A DNA stretch of 64,000 nucleotides from CAVVEQ01 sp963802095 (GTDB lineage Bacteria > Chloroflexota > Anaerolineae > Anaerolineales > Anaerolineaceae). This document shows, in pieces, positions 33,951 to 43,214 of this stretch. The DNA lies in the NCBI GenBank assembly GCA_963802095.1, contig CAWDHI010000001.1, positions 62,001-126,000 of the forward strand, read 5' to 3'. Both the position numbers and the translations under genes were made by a program. Each line of letters opens with the position of its first letter. Position 1 is the first letter of the stretch. The notes beneath the pieces were generated by a model. The model was not told where the DNA came from. It was given only the letters and a program-made list of their open reading frames with translations, and searched no databases.

Positions 33951-35192
33951 TTAGTTGGAAGGGTTGAAATTTTCTTCGGGTGAATAGTTGATTTGTTGAT
34001 CGGGTTTGGTTAGGAGTATCCAGGCGAAAATGATGGAGAAATAGATCAAGGGAAGTTCATCTGCTGGTTGGAAAACCCATTTGGAGAGGATGAATACGAC
34101 CCAGGAAAGGATGAGCGGGAGAAACCAGGTGAGCGCATAAAACCATTTTTTTGGTGAACACATAGACGCCACGCAGCAAACCAGCGGGACGAGCAGGCTG
34201 AGCTGCTCATAGGAGATGCCGTGAGGATGGAAGAGATAAGTGACCAGGCCGAACCAGAGGAATAACTCCAAGTCTGAGGTTCGGCGACGGAACCAGCGAT
34301 ATATCAGCCAGGCTGTGAGCGCAACCACCAAACCAGAAAGTATTAATGCCAAGGCTTGTCCCATTTTACCCGGGAAGACCAATTGGGTAAGGTTTCCAAC
34401 GGTGGGACTGGATTGCACGTAGCCTGCATATTCACGTACCCGTCCCAACCACAGGGTCAGCCAGCTGGGGACAACCGCGAAAGAAAGCGTAAAAAATCCC
34501 AAACCTGAAACCGCAAAGGATCCGAGGAACCACCAATATTTATATCGAATTGATGTCAGAAAAATATACGCCAGAAACAACCACATGAACTGCGGCTTGG
34601 TAGTGGACCACGCCAGGAGGATGCCGGTCAGGATCTGCAGCCAGGTGGGAGGATTGCGGCGGGCGATAAAGAAGCCGAAATACAGGATAAGGATGCTTGA
34701 AATGGTCACTACAAAATTTCCCAGGATCAACCCGAAGGCAACCGGGTAAAAAGCCAGGTAGGTGAATGGAAACCATTTTGGGGATTTGGGAAACGAAAGG
34801 TAGATCACAGTTACGATCAGGAGGATGTTGGCGATCAGCCAAACGGATTCAGCCCACGGGTAAGTGAGGAGGCTCAGGGGCAGGATCATGAAGAGACTGT
34901 ACGGTGGATAGGCAAACGCCACCTGGTCCTCCCAGCCGAAGGCCTCGCGCCCATAGATACCCATTTGACTCTGCAGGGTGACCGTACTGCTGTAGGGATT
35001 GATGCCATCGATGAAGGTCGCCCGGGAAGCCAACCAGAAAGTATAAAAATCTGCCCCGACTGGTAGATTCACCAGGATGGCATGCACACTGACCACCAGT
35101 AATGCAGCAACAAGTAGCACCATCCCGATAAGGACGATCTTTTGCCAGGCTTTAAGAACTGGCTTGGATTCAGCTGGCGGCATTCCAGCCAT
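33951..35192 (-). CDS. DUF2029-type membrane glycosyltransferase (GT87-like)
   Basis: The 413-residue protein has about ten hydrophobic spans and the loop GADFYTFWLASRATFIDGIN with INPYSS after the first span, typical of the GT87/DUF2029 polyprenol-phosphate-mannose-type glycosyltransferases. A conserved Asp appears early in that loop. The upstream ATG at 35282 overlaps the next gene, so I chose 35192, two bases after that gene's stop. The sugar and acceptor are unknown. Confidence 0.75.
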   Translation of the reverse strand: MAGMPPAESKPVLKAWQKIVLIGMVLLVAALLVVSVHAILVNLPVGADFYTFWLASRATFIDGINPYSSTVTLQSQMGIYGREAFGWEDQVAFAYPPYSLFMILPLSLLTYPWAESVWLIANILLIVTVIYLSFPKSPKWFPFTYLAFYPVAFGLILGNFVVTISSILILYFGFFIARRNPPTWLQILTGILLAWSTTKPQFMWLFLAYIFLTSIRYKYWWFLGSFAVSGLGFFTLSFAVVPSWLTLWLGRVREYAGYVQSSPTVGNLTQLVFPGKMGQALALILSGLVVALTAWLIYRWFRRRTSDLELFLWFGLVTYLFHPHGISYEQLSLLVPLVCCVASMCSPKKWFYALTWFLPLILSWVVFILSKWVFQPADELPLIYFSIIFAWILLTKPDQQINYSPEENFNPSN

Positions 35193-35194
35193 GC

Positions 35195-35425
35195 TTACCG
35201 CTTGGTGGTTTCTTCGTCCGCCTTCAGCTCGGCGATGACGTTCACCGCCAACTTGGCGGATCCCTGTTGGGCGGTCATCCAACCGGGTTTATTGGCCATA
35301 TCGATCAGGTGACCGATGACTGACTTCTGTTCCTCTTCACTTAATTTCAGCCAGGTCTTTTTAATCAATTGGGGATTGCGGGAAAGGATGCCATCCCAGA
35401 TCCATTCAGGGTTATCGTTTGTCAT
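35195..35425 (-). CDS. Small conserved-looking cytosolic protein, unknown
   Basis: The 76-residue protein starts MTNDNPEWIWDGILSRNPQL, contains EEEQKSVIGHLIDMANKPGW, and is rich in Lys and Glu. There is no signal or span. Its stop is 2 bases before the DUF2029 start, so the two are likely coupled. A promoter with a 6-base gap to the ATG stands upstream, indicating a leaderless message. Confidence 0.6.
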   Translation of the reverse strand: MTNDNPEWIWDGILSRNPQLIKKTWLKLSEEEQKSVIGHLIDMANKPGWMTAQQGSAKLAVNVIAELKADEETTKR

Positions 35426-35431
35426 GGGTAT

Positions 35432-35460
35432 AGGGTATCAAATCCGGCGGACAACGTCAA
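35432..35460 (-). promoter_or_regulatory. Leaderless promoter for the 35425 gene
   Basis: On the minus strand, TTGACG (35460-35455), a 17-base spacer and TACCCT (35437-35432) with a TGA extension. The start ATG at 35425 follows the -10 box by 6 bases, leaving no room for a Shine-Dalgarno. Confidence 0.65.
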
Positions 35461-35491
35461 GAAAAAGACCCGCCGAATTTGGGCGGGTCTT
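35461..35491 (-). terminator. Terminator after the EF-G-like gene
   Basis: AAGACCCGCC (35482-35491 complement) pairs with GGCGGGTCTT (35465-35474 complement), followed by a run of T on the minus strand. It ends the EF-G-like gene just before the next promoter. Confidence 0.8.
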
Positions 35492-35510
35492 GACCGACGA
35501 CTCTTCGGAT

Positions 35511-37583
35511 TTATTCTTCTTTCTTTTGAGCCTGTTCCTTGTGGCGTTGGGCGACGATCTCCTGAGTGATGTTGGCGGGAACGACCTCGTAGTGATCCTC
35601 TGCCATGGAGAAGTACCCGCGCCCTCCGGTGAAGGAGCGCAACTGGGTGGTGTAACGCATCATTTCTGCGAGGGGAACGTGGGCGGTGATGGTGGAATGA
35701 CCTTTTTCGGTCTCCATGCCTTGAACGCGTGCGCGGCGTGTATTGAGATCTCCCAGCACATCACCCATGTTTGATTCGGGAACAATGATCTTAACAAGCA
35801 TGATCGGTTCACGCAGCACAGGGCCAGCTTCCGCGAAGGCGATCTTGAATGCTTCCCGTCCGGCGATTTCAAAGGCGATCGGTTTGGAATCCACAGGATG
35901 CTCTTTGCCATCAAAAACTGAAACATGCACATTCGAGACCGGGTAACCTGCCAGCACGCCTTCTTTCATCAGAGCCAGGATGCCTTTCTGAATGGAGGAG
36001 AGATAGCTTTGGGAGATGGCACCACCAAAAACATCCCAGGTGAGGCTGAATTCTTCATCCGCAAGCGGATCAATACGCAGCCATACCTCACCGAACTGCC
36101 CGGCACCACCCGTCTGCTTTTTATGGCGGTACATACCTTCACCCTTCTTGGTGATCGCTTCCTGGAAGGGGACTTTCGGGACGCTGGTAACCAGGTTCAC
36201 CTGGAACTTGGTTTCTGCGCGGCGGATGATTACATCGATGTGCTGATCCCCCATGCCCTGCAGGATGGTCTGGTTTGTGGCTAATTCCTGCCGCCAGGAA
36301 AGCGTGGGGTCCTCTTCACACAGGCGGGTGAGAGTGGGGGAGATCTTGGTGGAATCCGCCTGGGTCTTGGGGAAGATGGCAACCTGGAAGAGTGAACCCG
36401 GGTAAGCTGGTTTGGGCAGAGCCAGCGGGTGGGTTTTATCGCAGAGAGTATCACCAGTGACCGTTTCGGAAAGCTTGGGAACGATGCCGATATCGCCCGA
36501 ATGCAGTACTTTCACCGGGATGGTTTCCTTCCCTCTTGGGATGCTGAGCGTGCCCAAGCGTTCTTCGATTCCTTTAGCCTGGTTCCAAACACGGCTATCG
36601 GATTGCATAGAACCGGCGTAAACGCGGAAGTAGGTTTGTTTTCCCACAAATGGATCGGCTGTTGTCTTCCAAGCGTACGCGGCCAGGGGACTGGCATCGC
36701 TGCACTTAAGAATTTCGTCACCATCCTTCCCCGCTGCGGTAACCGAAGAGGCGGCGGCAGGGGAGGGAAACAATTCCAGGATTGCGTCCATCAGGGGGAA
36801 TACACCGATCTCCATCTGGCCGGAGGAGCAGAATACTGGCGCAAAATTGCATGTTTGCACACCTTTGCGAAGACCTTCCAGCAGTTCTTCATCACTGAGG
36901 GTCATGGTGGAAAAGTATTTTTCCATCAAGACATCATCGCCTTCTGCCGCGGCTTCCACCAGCTTGGCGCGGGCTTCATCCGCGGCAGTCTTGAATTCCG
37001 CGGGAATCTCCACCGGGGAGGAACTATTACCTTTATAGGCTTTCATATTGAGGATATCTATGACACCCTGGAAACCGGCTTTTTCTCCCCAAGGGAGCTG
37101 CACAGGAATGAGGCGTACCCCGGAATACTCCTGGATGGATGCTACAGCTTTTAAGAAGTTTGCGTTATCGCGTTCCATTTTATTGATCAGGACCATGCGG
37201 GGCAGCTTAAACTGGTCGCAGTAATTCCACGCGATTTCTGTACCAACCTCCAACCCGGCGACAGAATCCGCCATGATGATCGCGCCTTCCACCACGCGGA
37301 ATGCCGAGATCACTTCGCCGATAAAATCTGTATACCCGGGTGTGTCTAAAACATTTATTTTCGTCTCTTTGTATTCCACCGGAATGACAGATGTGGAAAG
37401 AGAAAGCCCGCGGCGAATTTCTTCTTCATCGAAATCAGAAGCAGTTGTCCCATCCTCGATCTTTCCGAGCCGGGTGGTGGCGCCGGTGAGGTGAAGCATG
37501 GCTTCGGTGAGAATGGTTTTGCCTGCGCTACCGTGGGATGCAAGCGCGATATTACGGATCTTATCGGAATTGTATTCTTTCAT
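35511..37583 (-). CDS. EF-G-like translation factor (FusA2 type)
   Basis: This 690-residue GTPase has the EF-G layout. The G1 loop is SHGSAGKT (residues 16-23) instead of the usual GHVDHGKT. The others are G2-like T-rich region, G3 DTPGY near 80, and G4 NKME where EF-G has NKMD. Domains III-V end MAEDHYEVVP. The altered G1 and G4 place it in the EF-G-like group (fusA2), whose role differs from canonical EF-G. The canonical fusA is not in this window. Confidence 0.88.
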   Translation of the reverse strand: MKEYNSDKIRNIALASHGSAGKTILTEAMLHLTGATTRLGKIEDGTTASDFDEEEIRRGLSLSTSVIPVEYKETKINVLDTPGYTDFIGEVISAFRVVEGAIIMADSVAGLEVGTEIAWNYCDQFKLPRMVLINKMERDNANFLKAVASIQEYSGVRLIPVQLPWGEKAGFQGVIDILNMKAYKGNSSSPVEIPAEFKTAADEARAKLVEAAAEGDDVLMEKYFSTMTLSDEELLEGLRKGVQTCNFAPVFCSSGQMEIGVFPLMDAILELFPSPAAASSVTAAGKDGDEILKCSDASPLAAYAWKTTADPFVGKQTYFRVYAGSMQSDSRVWNQAKGIEERLGTLSIPRGKETIPVKVLHSGDIGIVPKLSETVTGDTLCDKTHPLALPKPAYPGSLFQVAIFPKTQADSTKISPTLTRLCEEDPTLSWRQELATNQTILQGMGDQHIDVIIRRAETKFQVNLVTSVPKVPFQEAITKKGEGMYRHKKQTGGAGQFGEVWLRIDPLADEEFSLTWDVFGGAISQSYLSSIQKGILALMKEGVLAGYPVSNVHVSVFDGKEHPVDSKPIAFEIAGREAFKIAFAEAGPVLREPIMLVKIIVPESNMGDVLGDLNTRRARVQGMETEKGHSTITAHVPLAEMMRYTTQLRSFTGGRGYFSMAEDHYEVVPANITQEIVAQRHKEQAQKKEE

Positions 37584-37639
37584 GAAAACGAACCCTTCTT
37601 TAAGGAAGAATTAGGGAGGCTAAATAAATCAACCTTCCT

Positions 37640-37668
37640 ATTCTAAATGAAAGCATTGTTCTTGACAA
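37640..37668 (-). promoter_or_regulatory. Promoter for the EF-G-like gene
   Basis: TTGTCA (37668-37663), a 17-base spacer and TAGAAT (37645-37640) on the minus strand. The start at 37583 follows a leader of about 55 bases. Confidence 0.65.
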
Positions 37669-37678
37669 GCAAAGTCGG

Positions 37679-38206
37679 TCAGATTTCCTTTTCCATGCGC
37701 CAGGAGGGTTCTTCCACTTCGTGCCAGCATCCCTTTTCATCTGGATATGACCATCTGCCAGGATCCGCGGCTACCACTTTATAACTTCTCCGCCCGTAAA
37801 GCCTCAACGCTCCGCTGTTCTCTCGAGCCACGTTCAATGTGATAATCTTGAATCCACGACTGGTGATTTCAGCTTCCAGCAGTTCAAGCATCTGTGAACC
37901 CAGTCCCAGGTTGCGAAATTCCGGCTTGACCCGGAAGGAAAACATGTAGGCTCTGTTCTTACCGTCGGCAAGCTCTAAACGATCGCATTCCAGTTGCATA
38001 AAAACCTGCCCAACCAATCCTTTGGATGGTTGCACAGCCACCCAGGAGAGTGCTTTTCCTTCCAGACAGCGGCGGTAGGTATTCTGATAGATCAGTCGAA
38101 AATGCTTGAATTCACCCTCCCATTCAAGGTCTTTCAGATCCCCCAACTCCAGAGGGCGAATGCTGATCTCTGCCATCTCTTTTTCCATGGTGAGGTTCAG
38201 GTTCAT
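37679..38206 (-). CDS. GNAT-family N-acetyltransferase
   Basis: The 175-residue protein contains the GNAT acetyl-CoA-binding pattern in VKPEFRNLGLGSQMLELLEA, with the strand ITLNVARENSGALRLYGRRSY, typical of motifs A and B. The substrate is unknown. It lies directly downstream of the DHH-CBS-CCA gene with 6 bases between, so the pair may be one unit. The start could also be MEKEM or MAEI a few codons later, because the first ATG has AGGA too close. Confidence 0.8.
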   Translation of the reverse strand: MNLNLTMEKEMAEISIRPLELGDLKDLEWEGEFKHFRLIYQNTYRRCLEGKALSWVAVQPSKGLVGQVFMQLECDRLELADGKNRAYMFSFRVKPEFRNLGLGSQMLELLEAEITSRGFKIITLNVARENSGALRLYGRRSYKVVAADPGRWSYPDEKGCWHEVEEPSWRMEKEI

Positions 38207-38212
38207 TTCCTG

Positions 38213-40885
38213 TCAGGGGTTTTTGGCAGGTAGGAGATTCTTGAGAAGCGTATGCAAGTATTCTTGTTCCATTTCGACCGAATCGACTTCCCCATCCAGC
38301 CAGGCGGAACGAAGAGAAGCGAGGATCTTTTTATACATCGGTCCAGTTGGAACCCCCAATTTCTGGAGATCCCTCCCATCTGTAACTGGTTTTACTTTTC
38401 GCCCTTCTGTCACATAATTCCAAATCAGCTCTGTCTGGCACGTATCAGGTGTTTCTAAATAAAGGATATAAAGCGCAGCTTGTTGGATTGTTTCCAGATG
38501 GGCAACTATATGGCTCGGTTTTTGACCGCATAATCTCTGTATGATCCTGCGACCACGATAAACCTGGCGAAGGGAATTGGAAAATTCAGCTGTGAATCTT
38601 AATCTTTTTGATGCTGAAATTCCTTCGTTCTCCCCAAGCTTACCCAACCACGCCAGGTAGACGAGTGCAGTGCGTTTTGGGAGTGAAAAAAGGGATTCAG
38701 CAATTTCCCATTCAGTTGGAACCTCGAGGTTCCAAATATTGATAATGATCTTAACGCTCTCCGGGGAGAGAACCAATGCAGGGTGGATGGCTTCCAGCAG
38801 CCCGAGGGATGAAGCCCTGGAGAGCATTTCCGAATATCGGATCTCTTCAATGAAAAGGTCCAGTTCATGCCTGGCACGTTGACCGGAGATCTGCCCCAGC
38901 AAAGGAACTGCCCGGTGGATCAAATCCAGAGTGTGGTCTTCGATCCGGAATCCAAACCGTTGCTCAAAGCGGATCGCCCGCAGCAGGCGGGTGGGATCAT
39001 CGATGAATGACAGCGGATGCAAAACCCGGATGATTCCTTGCTGAAGGTCATCCCCGCCACCCCAAAAATCGTAAAGCTCCCCGTAATGAGAACCATCCAG
39101 GCGCAGCGCTAGGGTATTGATGGTGAAATCGCGCCGGAAGAGGTCCAGTTTAATGCTTCCGCGTTCCACGGTGGGCAGGGCGGATGGATGTTCGTAATAT
39201 TCCGTTCGGGAGGAGATCAGATCCACCCGACTTGGAAGCCCATGATCCTCATTTACAGTAAAAAATTCGGGTAAACCGCGTAGAAAATCTTGGATATCCA
39301 TGATAAACCACTTGGCGGTTCCGAATCGGCTGTGGCTTACCTGGCGACCTCCATATTCCTCGACGAGCGACCTGGCCAGGTGAATGGCATCCCCTTCCAC
39401 GACGATATCCAGGTCGGCACCAGGACGCTTAAGCAGCAAGTCCCGGACGATACCTCCAACCAGGTAAACCGGGTAACCCAGTTCCGCTGCTTTGCTGGCG
39501 ATCAACTTCAGAAGGGATATGGTCGCGCCAGGCAAAAAAGCGTCCAATTCTCCCCCCAGGTTCCTGCGTCCTTCGGCAGGTTTGCCTACGTTGGTGAGGA
39601 CCCGCAGAAGATCCGTTCGGGTTACGATCCCAACCAGTTTGTTCTTTTCCGTATCGAAAACCGGTACCTGCCCCCACCCAGTTCCAGCCATCACTTTTTG
39701 CAACGTGTGGATGGAATCGTCAGGCTGGACCCAAACCGAACCGGAGTCCATAATATCAGATACTTTTACCTGCAATTTATGGGCGATTGCCCGGTCAACA
39801 TTTCTTCGGGTGAGCAAGCCGGCAATCGAGGAGCCATCCATAACCGGGAATCCTTCATACCCATAGCGCTGCATCAATCTGGCAGCTTCATCGATGGGAG
39901 TATCAAGTTCCAGTGTCATGGGTCGCCTCGACATCACCCTGCTGACCGTCAAGGCAGGACAAATTCGCTTTTCAAGTGCACCCGTTAAATCCTCGCAAGT
40001 GGACTCCAAAACACCTTTATCCTTTTTGGTTATGATGGAGGATGCCGGGATCAGAGCTGCAGCAGCCCTCCCGTGCCCGCCACCGCCAAAATCAGCCATC
40101 ACGACACCAACATCGATGTGATCAGTTGCAGATCGGGCTACGATTCGAATTCCATCCTGCGTGGAAATCACCAGGAATAGAGCATCCGGATCAAGCAGGT
40201 CGCGAAGTTTATGCGCGATGCTGGAGATCTCATCTTCAAGTGCTGGAGCATCCGCAGTGGCGATGATGATATTAAATCCCTGGATACGCGAGGAGCGCGC
40301 TGATCCGAGCAGGTGATCATAGACTTTCTGCTGAGCCTCAGAGAGGGGGGGATTAAGGAAATCTACCACCAGCTTCAGACTGGCACCATTTTCCAGTAAA
40401 AATGCCCCAGCGCGGATATCCCTGGGAGTGGTACTGGAATATTGAAAGGATCCCGTATCCTCATATATCCCCAGAAGCAGCAAGCTTGCGGCGATGGGAT
40501 CGATCACCTCTCCACGCTGGATGAACTCCTCCACCAGGATCGTGGTGGTGGCACCAACTTTTTCAGTGATCATCTCCCAATCCGAAGGAAGCCCCGATCG
40601 GGGGTTGTGATGGTCGATCACTTGAACCCTGGCGGTTGGAAGAATCCCGCGCAGAGTGATCATAGACTGGGTATCCACCAGGAAAAGAGCATTGATCTCT
40701 TCCTTGGGCAGATCCTCCGGTTCCACAAAAGGCAGCTCAGATCCGTAGAGGTTCAGAAATGTGCGAACGTTCCTGTTCAGACGGTGTGGTAGGACAGGGA
40801 TAGCGCCATCGCGAAGGCGTGAAGCTGCCAGCTGGGAAGCCAGCGCGTCGAAATCCGCCTGTTCATGGGTTAGGACTACTTTCAT
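38213..40885 (-). CDS. DHH-CBS-CCA/poly(A) nucleotidyltransferase fusion
   Basis: This 890-residue protein fuses three parts. An N-terminal DHH phosphoesterase has FLVDTQSM, VIDHHNP near residue 92 and GGGGHGRAAAA near 272. Two CBS domains lie around residues 315-430 (SRVMSRRPM, VSDIMDSGS). A tRNA nucleotidyltransferase head and body has VGGIVRDLLLKRPGADLDIV and a metal-binding DLD. Similar fusions are known for CCA- or A-adding enzymes. The CBS part suggests control by an adenine nucleotide. The start is a leaderless-type ATG. Confidence 0.9.
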   Translation of the reverse strand: MKVVLTHEQADFDALASQLAASRLRDGAIPVLPHRLNRNVRTFLNLYGSELPFVEPEDLPKEEINALFLVDTQSMITLRGILPTARVQVIDHHNPRSGLPSDWEMITEKVGATTTILVEEFIQRGEVIDPIAASLLLLGIYEDTGSFQYSSTTPRDIRAGAFLLENGASLKLVVDFLNPPLSEAQQKVYDHLLGSARSSRIQGFNIIIATADAPALEDEISSIAHKLRDLLDPDALFLVISTQDGIRIVARSATDHIDVGVVMADFGGGGHGRAAAALIPASSIITKKDKGVLESTCEDLTGALEKRICPALTVSRVMSRRPMTLELDTPIDEAARLMQRYGYEGFPVMDGSSIAGLLTRRNVDRAIAHKLQVKVSDIMDSGSVWVQPDDSIHTLQKVMAGTGWGQVPVFDTEKNKLVGIVTRTDLLRVLTNVGKPAEGRRNLGGELDAFLPGATISLLKLIASKAAELGYPVYLVGGIVRDLLLKRPGADLDIVVEGDAIHLARSLVEEYGGRQVSHSRFGTAKWFIMDIQDFLRGLPEFFTVNEDHGLPSRVDLISSRTEYYEHPSALPTVERGSIKLDLFRRDFTINTLALRLDGSHYGELYDFWGGGDDLQQGIIRVLHPLSFIDDPTRLLRAIRFEQRFGFRIEDHTLDLIHRAVPLLGQISGQRARHELDLFIEEIRYSEMLSRASSLGLLEAIHPALVLSPESVKIIINIWNLEVPTEWEIAESLFSLPKRTALVYLAWLGKLGENEGISASKRLRFTAEFSNSLRQVYRGRRIIQRLCGQKPSHIVAHLETIQQAALYILYLETPDTCQTELIWNYVTEGRKVKPVTDGRDLQKLGVPTGPMYKKILASLRSAWLDGEVDSVEMEQEYLHTLLKNLLPAKNP

Positions 40886-40891
40886 GGAATT

Positions 40892-40897
40892 ATTGTA
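40892..40897 (-). promoter_or_regulatory. Extended -10 box of the DHH-CBS-CCA gene
   Basis: TACAAT with a TG one base upstream, ending 6 bases before the ATG at 40885. No Shine-Dalgarno lies between. The -35 is not obvious. Confidence 0.5.
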
Positions 40898-40985
40898 ACA
40901 TCAAGGGCATATGGAGGCTTACAGGTAGTCCGCCGCCAGTTGATTAATAAATAAATTCTGATATGATGCAAATGATCGAGGAACA

Positions 40986-42140
40986 ATGGAATACGATCTC
41001 TCCAGGGAAGAATTGCTACGCTACTCACGCCACCTTATGATTCCAGAAGTGGGATTGGAAGGGCAGCGCAAACTCAAAGCCTCCTCGGTGCTTATCGTCG
41101 GCACCGGAGGGTTAGGTTCACCCATCGCCCTTTACCTTGCTGCAGCTGGGGTGGGGCGGATCGGTCTGGTGGATTATGACCGGGTGGAATCATCCAACCT
41201 GCAAAGGCAGGTGATCCACTCCCAGGATTCCGTTGGCGAATTAAAGGTGGAATCCGCACGGCGGAGATTGCAGGGTCTCAATCCGCTTATCCAGATTGAT
41301 CCCATCGATTCGGTGATGAATTCCACAAACGCACGCGAAATCGCCGAAGACTACCAGATCCTGGTAGATGGAACCGACAATTTCCCCACCCGTTACCTTT
41401 TAAACGACCTGGGGGTATTCACCGGGAAACCTTTTGTATATGGTTCGGTTTTTCGCTTTGAGGGCCAGGCTGCAGTTTTCGATTCCCGAAGCGGTGCCTG
41501 TTACCGCTGCCTCTTCGCTGAACCTCCAGACCCAGTTATGGTGCTTTCGTGCGGGGAGGGTGGGGTTTTTGGGGTGATGCCGGGAATCATCGGTACCATC
41601 CAGGCGACCGAGACGATCAAATTGATTCTTGGGATCGGGGAGACGTTGGTCGGGAAACTTCTGCTGGTGGACGCACTTGAATCTAGCTTCCAGAAGGTGG
41701 CACTTCAGAAGGATCCCGATTGCATGGTATGTGGGACGAAGCCTGTTATTCATGACCTTATTGATTACGAAGAATTCTGCGCCTCCCCTGCGGTTACCTC
41801 CCCTGGGGGAGGTCTTGCTCCAGAGAAATTGATCACTCCTGAGAAGCTATCCGAACAGATCAAAGAGGGAAATCCCCCAAAACTTATCGATGTCCGAAAC
41901 CCGGTTGAATTGGCGGTATCAACATTTCCTGGCGCGGATTCCATCCCGATCGAGAAACTACCCCAATATTTTTCCATGTGGAACAGAGATCAGGAAATGG
42001 TTTTTATCTGCAGAACAGGATTGAGATCTGCCCGCGCGTTGAAAATGGCGGAGGCGAAGGGTTTTACCCATGTCCGCTGCCTGCAGGGTGGCATCAACGC
42101 CTGGGCGGTAGAGATCAATCCGAAAATTCGGCAATACTGA
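40986..42140 (+). CDS. moeB: MoeB/ThiF-type adenylyltransferase with rhodanese domain
   Basis: The 384-residue protein has an E1-like part (residues 1-265). It shows RYSRHLMIPEVGLEGQRKL, GTGGLGSPIALYLAAAGVG and the metal cysteines in CYRC and CMVC. A C-terminal rhodanese domain has the catalytic-type VFICRTGLRSARAL. Such fusions activate and thiolate a ubiquitin-like sulfur carrier for molybdopterin, thiamine or cysteine. The partner MoaD/ThiS is not here. The window later has a molybdenum enzyme, which fits MoeB. Confidence 0.88.
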   Translation: MEYDLSREELLRYSRHLMIPEVGLEGQRKLKASSVLIVGTGGLGSPIALYLAAAGVGRIGLVDYDRVESSNLQRQVIHSQDSVGELKVESARRRLQGLNPLIQIDPIDSVMNSTNAREIAEDYQILVDGTDNFPTRYLLNDLGVFTGKPFVYGSVFRFEGQAAVFDSRSGACYRCLFAEPPDPVMVLSCGEGGVFGVMPGIIGTIQATETIKLILGIGETLVGKLLLVDALESSFQKVALQKDPDCMVCGTKPVIHDLIDYEEFCASPAVTSPGGGLAPEKLITPEKLSEQIKEGNPPKLIDVRNPVELAVSTFPGADSIPIEKLPQYFSMWNRDQEMVFICRTGLRSARALKMAEAKGFTHVRCLQGGINAWAVEINPKIRQY

Positions 42141-42162
42141 ACCCGATGTTACAAGGATTCGA

Positions 42163-43035
42163 ATGACGATCAAACCATTAACATTAAAAAATGGGGAACA
42201 ACCGGTTCTCCTTACCGTACTGGCACACCCGGATGATGAAACCTTCGGTACCGGTGGAACGTTGGCGTTATATGCCCGCAAGGGAGTCAAGGTATTCCTT
42301 ATCTGCGCCACCCGAGGGGAGGTCGGCGAAGTGGATGAAAAGTACATGCAGGGATTCAATTCGGTTGCAGATAGAAGGGTGGATGAGCTCCGCTGCGCAG
42401 CCGGGCTGCTGGGATTAAGTGAAGTCATTTTCCTGGATTACAGAGATTCCGGAATGGAAGGATCGCCGGAAAACAAACATCCCCAGTCTCTTGTTTCCCA
42501 GCCTGTGGAACAAGTGGCAAAGATCGTTGCGAGTCATATCCGCAGGGTTCACCCCCAGGTGTTGATCACCTTCGACCCCATCGGCGGGTATAGACACCCG
42601 GATCACATTGCCATTCACAATGCAACGGTGCGCGCCTTTGAATTGTGCAAGGATGCCAGCTTTAAGGATGAACAGGAACCTTTCCAGCCAATAAAATTCT
42701 ATTTCAACACCTTTCCACGGGGTTTCCTGAAGGCCGGAGTGAGGCTCATCCGCCTCTTCGGGGGCGATCCGCAACATTTTGGGCGCAATAAAGATATCGA
42801 CCTTCTTTCCATCGCAGAGGTGGATTTTCCGATAAATGCGCGAATTGATTACCGCACTGTTGTTGAGATACGCGATCAGGCATCTGCCTGTCATGCCAGC
42901 CAGGGTGGCCAATCTATGATCCGAGGACCACTTGGGTGGTTTCGAAGAATATTTTCGGCCAATGAAACCTATATGCGGGTTTATCCACCACCGGAAGAAA
43001 AGAAAGTCGAAAATGACCTTTTTGCCGGTTTGTAA
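42163..43035 (+). CDS. PIG-L family N-deacetylase (LmbE-like)
   Basis: The 290-residue protein starts with AHPDDETFGTGGTLA (residues 21-35), the zinc motif of PIG-L/LmbE deacetylases such as BshB and MshB. The third ligand lies in HPDHIAIHN near residue 147. It deacetylates an N-acetylglucosamine-type substrate in related enzymes. The true substrate is unknown. It follows moeB after 22 bases on the same strand and its stop lies before a minus-strand terminator. Confidence 0.85.
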   Translation: MTIKPLTLKNGEQPVLLTVLAHPDDETFGTGGTLALYARKGVKVFLICATRGEVGEVDEKYMQGFNSVADRRVDELRCAAGLLGLSEVIFLDYRDSGMEGSPENKHPQSLVSQPVEQVAKIVASHIRRVHPQVLITFDPIGGYRHPDHIAIHNATVRAFELCKDASFKDEQEPFQPIKFYFNTFPRGFLKAGVRLIRLFGGDPQHFGRNKDIDLLSIAEVDFPINARIDYRTVVEIRDQASACHASQGGQSMIRGPLGWFRRIFSANETYMRVYPPPEEKKVENDLFAGL

Positions 43036-43132
43036 ACCATCCGGAATGTTATTTGCATAAAACGGTTGTTTTATACTATTCCTTTCTAGTATTTATAACC
43101 ACAAATCCGATCAATCGCAGAAGAATAAGGTT

Positions 43133-43164
43133 AAGAAAACTTCCGGACGGAATACCGCCGGAAG
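43133..43164 (-). terminator. Terminator of the thioredoxin gene
   Basis: On the minus strand CTTCCGG and CCGGAAG (43158-43164 and 43140-43146) form a stem followed by TTTTCTT (to 43133). It ends transcription of the thioredoxin fusion. Confidence 0.7.
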
Positions 43165-43214
43165 CTCGTAAAAGTTGAAAAAAATAATTGTCTTCCTCAG
43201 AGATTGATATTATC

